From an uncultured Akkermansia sp. (GTDB lineage Bacteria > Verrucomicrobiota > Verrucomicrobiia > Verrucomicrobiales > Akkermansiaceae): a DNA stretch of 5,418 nucleotides. Below the pieces are notes generated by a model that ran no database searches, was not told where the DNA came from, and was given only the letters and a program-made list of their open reading frames with translations. The stretch covers positions 1-5,418 of the forward strand of contig CAJGCV010000111.1 of the NCBI GenBank assembly GCA_904501915.1, read 5' to 3'. How positions within the stretch are numbered: the first letter of the stretch is position 1; every line of letters starts with the position of its first letter. Made by a program: the position numbers and the translations under genes. Of this stretch, positions 1-5,243 are shown piece after piece.

Positions 1-5
1 CAGCC

Positions 6-36
6 GGATATCGTCCAGCCGCAGGCTGGATATCGT
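6..36. repeat. Hairpin flanked by a 9-nt direct repeat
   Basis: A perfect 6-bp stem (15-20 CCAGCC with 24-29 GGCTGG) closes a 3-nt loop. GGATATCGT occurs at 6-14 and again at 28-36, overlapping the right arm of the stem. CAGCC at 1-5 could be the right arm of a further hairpin beyond the window edge. The layout of short GC stem plus constant linker matches the array that continues to position 472, but the linker differs from the linkers used there. No function can be read from it. Confidence 0.6.
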
Positions 37-37
37 T

Positions 38-122
38 CCCAATACAACCGGGCGCAAAACACAGAGTCATTCATAGGGAAGCAAGAGGCCCACGCAGAAG
101 AGAATTCATCTATCACCCGCTG
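38..122. other. Non-coding stretch leading into the hairpin array
   Basis: No start codon with a plausible reading frame is seen on either strand. It contains GGGAAGCAAGAG (76-87), which recurs exactly at 235-246 just after the first 114-bp repeat copy, so the array is modular beyond its main repeat. An 8-bp perfect stem begins here (110-117 CTATCACC with 126-133 GGTGATAG, 8-nt loop) and its right arm lies inside repeat copy A. Confidence 0.5.
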
Positions 123-236
123 GCAGGTGATAGAGATAAGTTCTGCTTCACAGAGAGAATTTCCCGCAGGTGCGGGAGATAATTTCGCAGCATGGCTGCG
201 AGAGAATTTCCTGCCGCTGGAGCGGCGGGAGATGGG
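123..236. repeat. 114-bp hairpin-array repeat, copy A
   Basis: This copy aligns without gaps to 359-472 (offset 236) with five differences, at 150, 168, 171, 212 and 221. It contains a row of small hairpins: 142-154 (TCTG/CAGA), 163-176 (CCCGC/GCGGG), 186-200 (CGCAGC/GCTGCG) and 210-229 (8 bp including one G-U). Near-constant linkers GAGAGAATTTC or GAGATAATTTC separate the last three stems. It lies downstream of the porin gene on the minus strand and would be transcribed if the operon message reads through. It has no protein-like content. It may belong to a dispersed genomic repeat family or to 3' UTR hairpins that affect mRNA ends, but neither can be decided here. Confidence 0.8.
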
Positions 237-265
237 GAAGCAAGAGTGATGTAACCGGATGAAAA

Positions 266-339
266 CGCGCCAGATGGCGCGAGTGAAAGCGCAAACGTGC
301 GTTTACGCATGAAGAATGAAAACACGCCTTGTGGCGTGT
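266..339. repeat. Three hairpins between the two repeat copies
   Basis: Three stems stand in a row: 266-281 (CGCGCC/GGCGCG core), 289-308 (GCG plus AAACG paired with CGTTT plus CGC, with one C/A mismatch), and 322-339 (ACACGCC/GGCGTGT, loop TTGT). Their linkers are of a second type, approximately GAATGAAA, GAGTGAAA or GATGAAA, unlike the GAGAKAATTTC linkers of the flanking repeats. Stem sequences are unrelated to each other while the linkers are similar, so hairpin geometry seems more conserved than sequence. Confidence 0.65.
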
Positions 340-358
340 GAGTGGGATACCCCGCTGC

Positions 359-472
359 GCAGGTGATAGAGATAAGTTCTGCTTCGCAGAGAGAATTTCC
401 CGCTGGCGCGGGAGATAATTTCGCAGCATGGCTGCGAGAGAATTTCCCGCCGCTGGTGCGGCGGGAGATGGG
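359..472. repeat. 114-bp hairpin-array repeat, copy B
   Basis: This is the second copy of the 123-236 repeat. Its five differences from copy A all fall in loops or improve pairing. G386 completes a 5-bp TCTGC/GCAGA stem (378-390). C448 replaces the U of a G-U pair in the last stem, giving a perfect 8-bp CCCGCCGC/GCGGCGGG stem (446-465). T404, C407 and T457 lie in loops. The copy ends 2 nt from the porin stop codon, so it is the immediate 3' flank of the operon. Confidence 0.8.
446..465 (-). terminator. GC-rich hairpin just after the porin stop codon
   Basis: A perfect 8-bp stem with loop TGGT begins 9 nt past the stop codon on the minus strand. The sequence after it on that strand (GAAATTCTCTCG) has no real U-tract, so it is a poor match to a factor-independent terminator. 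It could instead be a stable 3' end that blocks exonucleases, or simply the first hairpin of the array. Its terminator role is weakly supported. Confidence 0.3.
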
Positions 473-474
473 AA

Positions 475-1731
475 TCAGAACGAGAATACAGTCTGGACAC
501 CCCAGATGCTTTCGTGACTGGTGCTGCGGTAGGCGGGATTCTGGATGAATTGGTAGTGGGGTATGACTTTGAGGTAATCATTTACCTGGAAGCTGTACAT
601 GAGTTCTACTACCTGTTCGCGGTTGTGGCCTTCGCGTCCGGTATCATCACCTACGTAGGAGGGATAGGCGCGGTATTGGCTTACGGCGCCTTTGTAGATA
701 CCGTAGGCAATGCCGAAGAAGTCATCCTCACGCGAGGGGATGAGTTTGATATGGGCACCGAGACTGAATTCTGCGGCGTTGCCGGAGATGTGGTCGTGGT
801 GGGCAATGCCGGCGCGGGTGAAGACGGTGAGGTTGTCGTTCACTGTGTATTCAATGCTGCCAGCCAGCCCCCAGTTGGTGCGCTGGTGTTCGCCTTTGCC
901 GTCATCAAAGTCGATATCAACTTTCTGGAAGAAGGGATTGAGGCGGAGCGTTGCGTTGCCATCGTCAAAGATGTGTCCCCATTCACCAACCACTGCGTAG
1001 CCGTCGCAGTTGTTGGCGCGGAAGGGGTTGGAGCGGTAGTCGCAGCCTGTGCGGGTAACGGCGGCTTGCACATAATTGCTGCTGTTGAGTTCATATTGTA
1101 CAACGGCTCCCAGATTGGCATCCCAGAGCGGGAGTATGGAGCTGTAGACAAAGCTGTCGTTCACAAAACTGGAGAATGAATCATTGGCAATGGTGACACC
1201 GTCGAAGTAGTTGGTGAGGTTGACCATGCCGGCAATGATGCAGGTGCGTTTGTTGTTGAAATACTGCATGAGGGCGAGCTCGGGAATTACAACATCTGCC
1301 GGGCCGTATATGTCCGCATGGAGTCCGGAGGCGCTGGAGAAACCGTCGGTCATGAATGAGCTGCTGCGGGCTGTGCGGCGGTTGAGTGCCCAGGAGCCGG
1401 AGAGTTCTGCGCGCAGCCATGTGCCGCCGTGTACGTCGTTTTTGATGATGCGCTGGTTGAGCGCTGCATGAAGCAGGAAGAAATGGTTGTGCATGTTGGT
1501 GCCGGGCATGGCGTTGTGTGTCTGCCAGTAGCCGTAAGCGGCATCTACATACCATTGCGAGCCGAATTGCTCGTTGGCCTTGATTTTCCAGGCTGGGTCG
1601 CCTTCTTCCGGGGTGAACATGTTGATACCCTGGAGTAGGTCTCCTGCCGTCGGCTCTGAGGCTTCGCCTGCGATCACGGGCAGGGACATGAGCCCGGCCA
1701 GTGCCATTGCGATGATGTTCGTTTTCTTCAT
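475..1731 (-). CDS. OprB-family outer-membrane porin
   Basis: This encodes a 418-residue beta-barrel protein predicted to sit in the outer membrane and pass small solutes. Residues 1-21 form a signal peptide (basic MKK start, hydrophobic core, likely cut after VIA). The mature part is rich in alternating aromatic/polar strands, such as WYVDAAYGYWQ near 60-70. The segment near 372-400 (ELMYSFQVNDYLKVIPHYQF) matches the typical C-terminal OprB/carbohydrate-porin pattern, and the chain ends in Phe418, the usual BAM signal. The frame stays open upstream to 1896, but the start at 1731 is preferred because the signal peptide begins there and the extra 55 codons overlap the small gene at 1772-1924 in another frame. 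There is no Shine-Dalgarno; the leader is CA-rich. It follows the small feo gene by 40 nt, so it is probably co-transcribed. Substrate is unknown: OprB relatives carry sugars, and an iron role is inferred only from position. Confidence 0.85.
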   Translation of the reverse strand: MKKTNIIAMALAGLMSLPVIAGEASEPTAGDLLQGINMFTPEEGDPAWKIKANEQFGSQWYVDAAYGYWQTHNAMPGTNMHNHFFLLHAALNQRIIKNDVHGGTWLRAELSGSWALNRRTARSSSFMTDGFSSASGLHADIYGPADVVIPELALMQYFNNKRTCIIAGMVNLTNYFDGVTIANDSFSSFVNDSFVYSSILPLWDANLGAVVQYELNSSNYVQAAVTRTGCDYRSNPFRANNCDGYAVVGEWGHIFDDGNATLRLNPFFQKVDIDFDDGKGEHQRTNWGLAGSIEYTVNDNLTVFTRAGIAHHDHISGNAAEFSLGAHIKLIPSREDDFFGIAYGIYKGAVSQYRAYPSYVGDDTGREGHNREQVVELMYSFQVNDYLKVIPHYQFIQNPAYRSTSHESIWGVQTVFSF

Positions 1732-1737
1732 GATGGG

Positions 1738-1754
1738 GTTTGTAGGTGTGTGTG
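1738..1754 (-). promoter_or_regulatory. CA-rich translation leader of the porin gene
   Basis: On the minus strand this reads CACACACACCTACAAAC, 6 nt before the ATG. No purine-rich Shine-Dalgarno is present. The 10-mer ACCTACAAAC recurs exactly in the rpsA leader (5225-5234), 9 nt before that ATG, and a similar CA run precedes feoB (4681-4691). It is a possible initiation enhancer that does not use anti-SD pairing; the role is inference. Confidence 0.35.
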
Positions 1755-1771
1755 ATGGCGGGTAGAAAGAG

Positions 1772-1924
1772 TCAGTGTCGGTGGTGTCTGCAGTGCTGGT
1801 GGCAGTTGTGGGTGCATGCTGCGCATCCGCCGGAGTTGCAGCCATCTTTTTTACTGCGCAGACAGGAGCGAAGTGCCATACCTGCCAGTCCTGCAAGTAC
1901 CAGAATGATGATGCAATCAGCCAT
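1772..1924 (-). CDS. FeoB-associated Cys/His-rich small membrane protein
   Basis: This is a 50-residue protein starting MADCIIILVLAGLAG. Residues 4-18 are one hydrophobic membrane segment, followed by basic residues (R19, R23, K25, K26), which suggests an N-out, C-in topology. The tail holds a metal-site-like cluster, C29, C34, C37, C41 and C45 (CNSGGCAACTHNC), and six histidines at 39, 42, 44, 47, 48 and 50. Length, single membrane segment, KK-x-GC turn and position directly after feoB match the FeoB-associated Cys-rich membrane protein family, some members of which are placed beside feoB and thought to help iron uptake. The His-rich end is unusual to my knowledge. It begins 10 nt after the feoB stop, so it is very likely in the same message. 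The gene is easily missed: it is short and lies inside an over-extended porin frame. Metal binding is inferred. Confidence 0.85.
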   Translation of the reverse strand: MADCIIILVLAGLAGMALRSCLRSKKDGCNSGGCAACTHNCHQHCRHHRH

Positions 1925-1934
1925 GCTTTAGTTG

Positions 1935-4676
1935 TTATTTATTAGGGTTGGGGCGCAGTACCTGCACGATGATGAGGAGTGAGAGCAGGGCTGCTGCTAT
2001 CTGGGCTGTGCCTATGGTGCCGGTGGTGAAGTAGAGGCCGATTTGGTAGGTGATGAAGGCGATGAGGTAGGCCCAGAGGGTCATGTAACCGATGGCAAAC
2101 CAGGTCCAGAGTGAGCTGTTCATCTCGCGGCGGATGGCACCGCAGGCGGCAAAGCAGGGGGCGCAGAGCAGATTAAAGAGCATGAATGAGAGGGCGCTAA
2201 GGGTGCTGAAGGCTCCGGCGGCACGCACTTGGCTGGCCACGCCGCTGGTCTCATCTGTTTCTTCAACTTCCGGGAAAAGGTAGGCAACGGCGGCGTTGAT
2301 GCGGTCAATCAGGCCTGTTCCGGTGGGGAGGGTAGGTTCTTCTCTGGTTGCGGCGGCGGGGGCTTCTTCCGCTGCGACAATGGACGGAACGGAATGGCGC
2401 GTGGCAGCATCGCTCTGCCAGATGCCCATGGTCAGGGCATTGAGTGCATTCGTTTTGCGGAGGTCGCTGCTGCGGGGGAGGGCGTCTGCCGATTCTGCTG
2501 ATTCATGTGATTCGGAACCAGCGTAGAGAACGCCGAATGTGCCTACTACGTTTTCCTTGGCCACCAGTCCCGTGATAGTGGCCACGGCGGGTTTCCAGTC
2601 GCCCCAGCCCAGCGGGGTGAAGAGCGGTGCAAAGAGCTGACCGGTTTCTGCCAGTATGCTGTGTTCTACCGCCGGGGCGTTTTCTGCCGTGTTGAGGTAT
2701 TCCAGTTTCCAGTTGTAGTTGGAGAGCGCCCAGATGAGTGCAGAAGCGAGGAAAATGACGGTACCGGCTTTCTGCACGAACGATTTGCAGCGTTCCATGG
2801 CTCGCAGGTTGATGTTGGTTCCCTGCGGCATGTGGTATGCAGGCATTTCCATGACAAAGGGGTTATACCCACCCGCAAACATATGCATTTTGCGTAGCAT
2901 CATTCCACCCAGTATCACTGAACCGAACCCTGTGAAATACGCAATGGTGGCCACTGTGGCGCTCTGGCCGATCATGGCGCCGATGAGTGCCAGTATGGGA
3001 AGCTTGGCACCGCAGGGGACGAAGGTGGTGAGCATGATGGTCATGCGGCGGTCTTTTTCATTTTCAATCGTGCGGGTTGCCATGATTCCCGGCACGCCAC
3101 AACCCATGCTGACCATGAGCGGAATGACGGATTTTCCGCTAAGCCCGATGGCACGGAATATGCGGTCCAGCATGAATGCGACGCGCGCCATGTAGCCGCA
3201 ATCCTCCAGGAATGACATGAGCAGGAACAGGACAGCCATCTGCGGCAGGAACCCCAGCACCGCACCCACACCCGCGACAATGCCATCGGCGATAATGGCT
3301 TGCAACTGCGGGCTGCATGCCAGCGTGCAGCGGCCCAGCATGCTGATGCCGAACGAAATGAAACTGAGCAGAATGAACCATGTGATGAACTCTGTACGGC
3401 TGGCGCGGCCTGTGAGTTTCAGGGGGGATTTACAGAATCCATGCGTGCGGCTGCCGTATACATTTCCTTGTTTCACGCCGCGTTTGAGTAAGCAAAGTCC
3501 AAGTAGTGCCGCATTGGCTGCCCAGAGCAGGCAGAGCAGGGCCTCATGCAGGATACCCGGCAGGTGGGGACATACATATTCCAGCAGGAAGGGGGCAACC
3601 ATGATGTACAGCCACGCCCCGTTCATGTTCAAATCGTGCAGGCGGCGCAGCATCACCGGGAAGATGAGAATCATGGCCAGTATGCTGCTGAACATCGTGA
3701 GGGCTTCCACTCCAGCTGCTTCGTTGCCGATAAAGCCAGCCAGCCAACCGCCGACCACCGGCCCGAAGAGTACATCGTTTGCCCAGTCTGTTCCCCAGAC
3801 ACCCACTGTGTTGATGGAGAGGTAGTATATAGCATACATGATGCCCACGAAAATGATGGGGCCGGCGATGCGGTGGGTGAGTACGGCATCTACCCGCTGC
3901 GAAAAGTGCTCTTTCTGTCCTTGTTGCACCAGCACTTCCGGGATAAAGGCGCAGATGGCATCGTACCGGCTGCCGGCTATGATGGAGGCTGCATCATCCT
4001 CCATGGAGGATTCCAGCTCCATACGGATATCTTCCAGAGCATGGGCTTTCACCTTGCTCACGCCTTTCTGCAGCAACTCCTCGCCTTCCAGCATCTTGAT
4101 GGCTTCAAAACGCGTGGCTCCATATTCTTCCTTAACCTGCGCTATGGCGTGCTCCACCGGTTCCGGGTAGCGCAGCTGGCCGGGAGGGGGCGGTGCCGGA
4201 GCAAGCATGAATTCGATCAGTTCGTGCAGACCGGTCTGTTTGAGTGCGCTGACTGCAATCACCGGGCAACCCAGCTGCCGGCTGAGGGCATCGGTGTCTA
4301 TCTTCATTCCTCTCTCTGCCAGCAAATCACACATATTGAGTGCCACAACTATGGGCAGCCCGGTTTCCATGAGCTGTGAGGTGAGGTACAAGTTGCGCTC
4401 CAGGTTGGTGGCATCAACCACGTTCACTACCAAATCCGGCTTTTCTTCCAGCAGGTAGCGGCGCGTGACCACTTCTTCCGGCGAATAGGGGGAAAGAGAA
4501 TAGGTGCCCGGCAGATCCTGCAGCTCGATTTCTTCGTGTTCTGTCAGCTGGCCACCCTTGCGGTCTACTGTCACGCCGGGCCAGTTGCCCACGTATTGGT
4601 TGGCTCCGGTCAGCTCGTTGAACAGCGTGGTCTTGCCGCTGTTCGGGTTGCCGGCCAAGGCTATACATTTCTTCAT
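1935..4676 (-). CDS. feoB: Ferrous iron transport protein B with inserted membrane domain
   Basis: This is the inner-membrane Fe(II) permease with a cytoplasmic GTPase, 913 residues. GTPase motifs are intact: G1 GNPNSGKTT (9-17), G2 Thr36 in NWPGVTVD, G3 DLPG (54-57), G4 NMCD (114-117), G5 VSALKQTG (142-149). A proline-rich linker (160-165) leads to the helical part. The permease begins at LTHRIAGPIIF (about 266-276). Gate/pore signatures are present: GVGAVLGFLPQ (470-479), EDCGYMARVAFMLDR (491-505), GCGVPGIMATR (525-535, Cys526), VPCGAKLPI (553-561) and LCAPCFAACGAI (837-848). E. coli FeoB has 773 residues; most of the excess here is an insertion at about 317-454 carrying permuted DUF805 motifs (separate entry). 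A soluble loop at about 719-815 is Ser/Ala/Glu-rich and low in complexity. The start at 4676 fits the family N terminus. feoA ends 29 nt upstream, and the leader has a CACACACACAC run instead of a Shine-Dalgarno. Confidence 0.97.
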   Translation of the reverse strand: MKKCIALAGNPNSGKTTLFNELTGANQYVGNWPGVTVDRKGGQLTEHEEIELQDLPGTYSLSPYSPEEVVTRRYLLEEKPDLVVNVVDATNLERNLYLTSQLMETGLPIVVALNMCDLLAERGMKIDTDALSRQLGCPVIAVSALKQTGLHELIEFMLAPAPPPPGQLRYPEPVEHAIAQVKEEYGATRFEAIKMLEGEELLQKGVSKVKAHALEDIRMELESSMEDDAASIIAGSRYDAICAFIPEVLVQQGQKEHFSQRVDAVLTHRIAGPIIFVGIMYAIYYLSINTVGVWGTDWANDVLFGPVVGGWLAGFIGNEAAGVEALTMFSSILAMILIFPVMLRRLHDLNMNGAWLYIMVAPFLLEYVCPHLPGILHEALLCLLWAANAALLGLCLLKRGVKQGNVYGSRTHGFCKSPLKLTGRASRTEFITWFILLSFISFGISMLGRCTLACSPQLQAIIADGIVAGVGAVLGFLPQMAVLFLLMSFLEDCGYMARVAFMLDRIFRAIGLSGKSVIPLMVSMGCGVPGIMATRTIENEKDRRMTIMLTTFVPCGAKLPILALIGAMIGQSATVATIAYFTGFGSVILGGMMLRKMHMFAGGYNPFVMEMPAYHMPQGTNINLRAMERCKSFVQKAGTVIFLASALIWALSNYNWKLEYLNTAENAPAVEHSILAETGQLFAPLFTPLGWGDWKPAVATITGLVAKENVVGTFGVLYAGSESHESAESADALPRSSDLRKTNALNALTMGIWQSDAATRHSVPSIVAAEEAPAAATREEPTLPTGTGLIDRINAAVAYLFPEVEETDETSGVASQVRAAGAFSTLSALSFMLFNLLCAPCFAACGAIRREMNSSLWTWFAIGYMTLWAYLIAFITYQIGLYFTTGTIGTAQIAAALLSLLIIVQVLRPNPNK
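3315..3728 (-). other. Circularly permuted DUF805-like domain inside FeoB
   Basis: This covers FeoB residues about 317-454, between the first permease helix with its periplasmic loop (ending near GGWLAGFI) and the conserved LQAIIADGIVAGVGAVLGF. It contains LRRLHDLNMNGAW (343-355), GNVYG (404-408) and SPLKLTGRASRTEF (417-430). In ordinary DUF805 proteins GRxSRxEF comes first, RRLHD in the middle and GNxYG last; here the order is middle-last-first. Four hydrophobic segments (about 329-343, 353-369, 378-397, 430-448) read as TM2-TM3-TM4-TM1 of the native family. Basic residues cluster in the RRLHD loop and the loop joining GNVYG to GRASR, placing those on the cytoplasmic side and both domain ends in the periplasm. 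DUF805 function is unknown, so a regulatory or metal-handling role would be speculation. Confidence 0.75.
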
Positions 4677-4680
4677 GCTG

Positions 4681-4691
4681 GTGTGTGTGTG
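4681..4691 (-). promoter_or_regulatory. CA run in the feoB leader
   Basis: On the minus strand this is CACACACACAC, 4 nt before the feoB ATG, occupying the place where a Shine-Dalgarno would sit. A 9-nt CA run precedes the porin gene (1746-1754). It may mark SD-independent initiation; its short repeat nature also makes it a potential slippage site. Both ideas are inference. Confidence 0.3.
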
Positions 4692-4705
4692 AAATTGTTG
4701 CTGCT

Positions 4706-4933
4706 TCAGACTACTTCTACACAGGCCGCCTCAGCTTTGCGCAGCGAAAGCTGGAAGCCACGCACGGTTACTTCTATCGGGTCGCCAAAGGGGGCCATCT
4801 TGAGAACCTTCACCTCGGCATTCTTCGTCAGCCCCATGTCCAGGATGCGCTGGCGCAGTGCACCTTCGCCCAGTACCCGCACCACCCGCACGCTCCGGCC
4901 TACCCTCACCTGGTTGAGTTTCAGTGTTTCCAT
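4706..4933 (-). CDS. feoA: Ferrous iron transport protein A
   Basis: This encodes a 75-residue cytoplasmic protein with the SH3-like FeoA fold, the usual partner of FeoB in Fe(II) uptake. Family signatures run in order: a leading VRVGRSVRVVRV strand, then GALRQRILDMGL (about 24-35), AEVKVLKMAPFGDPIEV (about 39-55) and VRGFQLSLRKAEAACVEV (57-74). The length is the family norm and no residue group looks missing. It is the first gene of the apparent feo operon, 29 nt ahead of feoB. The leader is A-rich (eight A in a row on the minus strand at 4948-4941) and lacks a Shine-Dalgarno. Its exact role in other species, a regulator or structural partner of FeoB, is not settled. Confidence 0.96.
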   Translation of the reverse strand: METLKLNQVRVGRSVRVVRVLGEGALRQRILDMGLTKNAEVKVLKMAPFGDPIEVTVRGFQLSLRKAEAACVEVV

Positions 4934-4956
4934 GTGTTTGTTTTTTTTGTCTGATG

Positions 4957-4970
4957 TTAGCTTGGGCTAA
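4957..4970. promoter_or_regulatory. Palindrome 1, TTAG-N6-CTAA, in the feo leader
   Basis: TTAGCTTGGGCTAA has 5-bp arms (TTAGC/GCTAA) around TTGG. It shares the TTAG-N6-CTAA frame with 4991-5004; their centres are 34 bp apart, close to three helical turns. If the feo promoter at 5016-4988 is right, this site lies just inside the transcript, where a bound repressor could block elongation. TTAG/CTAA half-sites recall DtxR-family metal repressor boxes, although those have different spacing, so the regulator is not identified. Confidence 0.45.
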
Positions 4971-4987
4971 TTTGAGAAGACGGGCAA

Positions 4988-5016
4988 AGCTTAGTTCAAA
5001 CTAACACTTTTGTCAA
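4988..5016 (-). promoter_or_regulatory. Candidate promoter of the feo operon
   Basis: On the minus strand a perfect -35 hexamer TTGACA (5016-5011) is followed after 17 nt by a weak -10, TAAGCT (4993-4988). Transcription would start near 4981, giving a leader of about 48 nt before feoA. The weak -10 and the palindrome covering the spacer's end suit a regulated promoter. The -10 assignment is uncertain. Confidence 0.45.
4991..5004. promoter_or_regulatory. Palindrome 2, TTAG-N6-CTAA, over the feo -10 region
   Basis: TTAGTTCAAACTAA is a perfect palindrome with 6-bp arms around CA. It overlaps the end of the spacer and part of the -10 element of the proposed feo promoter, a classic repressor position. 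Together with 4957-4970 it forms a pair of like-framed sites. An iron- or manganese-sensing repressor is the natural candidate, but which family binds is inference. Confidence 0.5.
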
Positions 5017-5111
5017 CCTTTTTGTGTCCGTAAGGTGTCATTTTTGTCATCAGGGGAAGGGTGAAGGTAAATAAAAAATGACATATGAGGGCGATAAAAA
5101 CAGGAAAAGGC

Positions 5112-5140
5112 TTGTCATGGGGATAAGGATTCAGTATAAT
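5112..5140 (+). promoter_or_regulatory. Sigma70-type promoter of rpsA
   Basis: TTGTCA (5112-5117, one mismatch to the -35 consensus) is followed after exactly 17 nt by a perfect TATAAT (5135-5140). Transcription should start near 5147, giving a leader of about 97 nt before rpsA. Such a strong promoter fits a ribosomal protein gene. Confidence 0.8.
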
Positions 5141-5157
5141 GCTGCACCGCATTTTCC

Positions 5158-5192
5158 CCCGGTGGCATACAGGTGCCTCATGAGCCATCGGG
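5158..5192 (+). promoter_or_regulatory. Stem-loop in the rpsA 5' leader
   Basis: CCCGGTGGC (5158-5166) pairs with GCCATCGGG (5184-5192) over 9 bp including one G-U, with a 17-nt loop. A smaller alternative, GGCA/TGCC (5164-5167 with 5174-5177), competes with it, and nearby C and G runs (5156-5160, 5195-5198) allow other folds. rpsA is autoregulated through its leader in E. coli; whether this structure does the same here is inference. Confidence 0.4.
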
Positions 5193-5224
5193 TAGGGGCC
5201 TTGGTGGAAATGCGTAAATCATTA

Positions 5225-5234
5225 ACCTACAAAC
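5225..5234 (+). promoter_or_regulatory. ACCTACAAAC motif ahead of the rpsA start
   Basis: ACCTACAAAC lies 9 nt before the rpsA ATG where a Shine-Dalgarno is absent. The identical 10-mer, in the sense direction, is in the porin leader (minus strand 1747-1738). Two exact matches beside start codons of unrelated genes suggest a translation signal, though chance or common base bias cannot be excluded. Confidence 0.3.
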
Positions 5235-5243
5235 ATCATTATA

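Noticed and set aside
110..472. CRISPR array
   Set aside because: There is no regular 24-40 nt repeat with unique spacers of uniform length; the constant parts are about 11 nt and the variable parts are themselves palindromes.
1..474. Insertion sequence or integrated element
   Set aside because: No transposase or integrase coding, no terminal inverted repeats bounding a unit, and no target duplication could be identified.
113..581. Minus-strand open frames of 70-93 residues across the hairpin array
   Set aside because: They are repeats of the same translated hairpin sequence (such as REILSQPCCEIIS), overlap each other in different frames, and one runs into the porin 3' end. The open frames are a by-product of the array.
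514..1179. Plus-strand 221-codon open frame opposite the porin
   Set aside because: It is antisense to a clear beta-barrel gene, with Val/Gly-rich mirror composition and no recognisable domain.
475..1896. Longer 473-residue reading of the porin gene
   Set aside because: The first 55 residues are low-complexity Thr/Ala/Asp without a signal peptide at the front, they overlap a better small gene in another frame, and a perfect signal peptide starts at the internal Met (1731).
3217..4379. Plus-strand frames of 202 and 277 codons opposite feoB
   Set aside because: They mirror conserved FeoB codons, including the GTPase and permease regions; no independent protein features were seen.
4941..4948. 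Plus-strand T8 run as a terminator
   Set aside because: No stable stem precedes it on the plus strand and no plus-strand transcript is expected there; it is the A-rich feoA leader on the other strand.
4991..5188. Minus-strand 65-codon frame upstream of feoA
   Set aside because: It overlaps the rpsA promoter and leader and the feo promoter elements, and its composition is AT-driven with no family resemblance.
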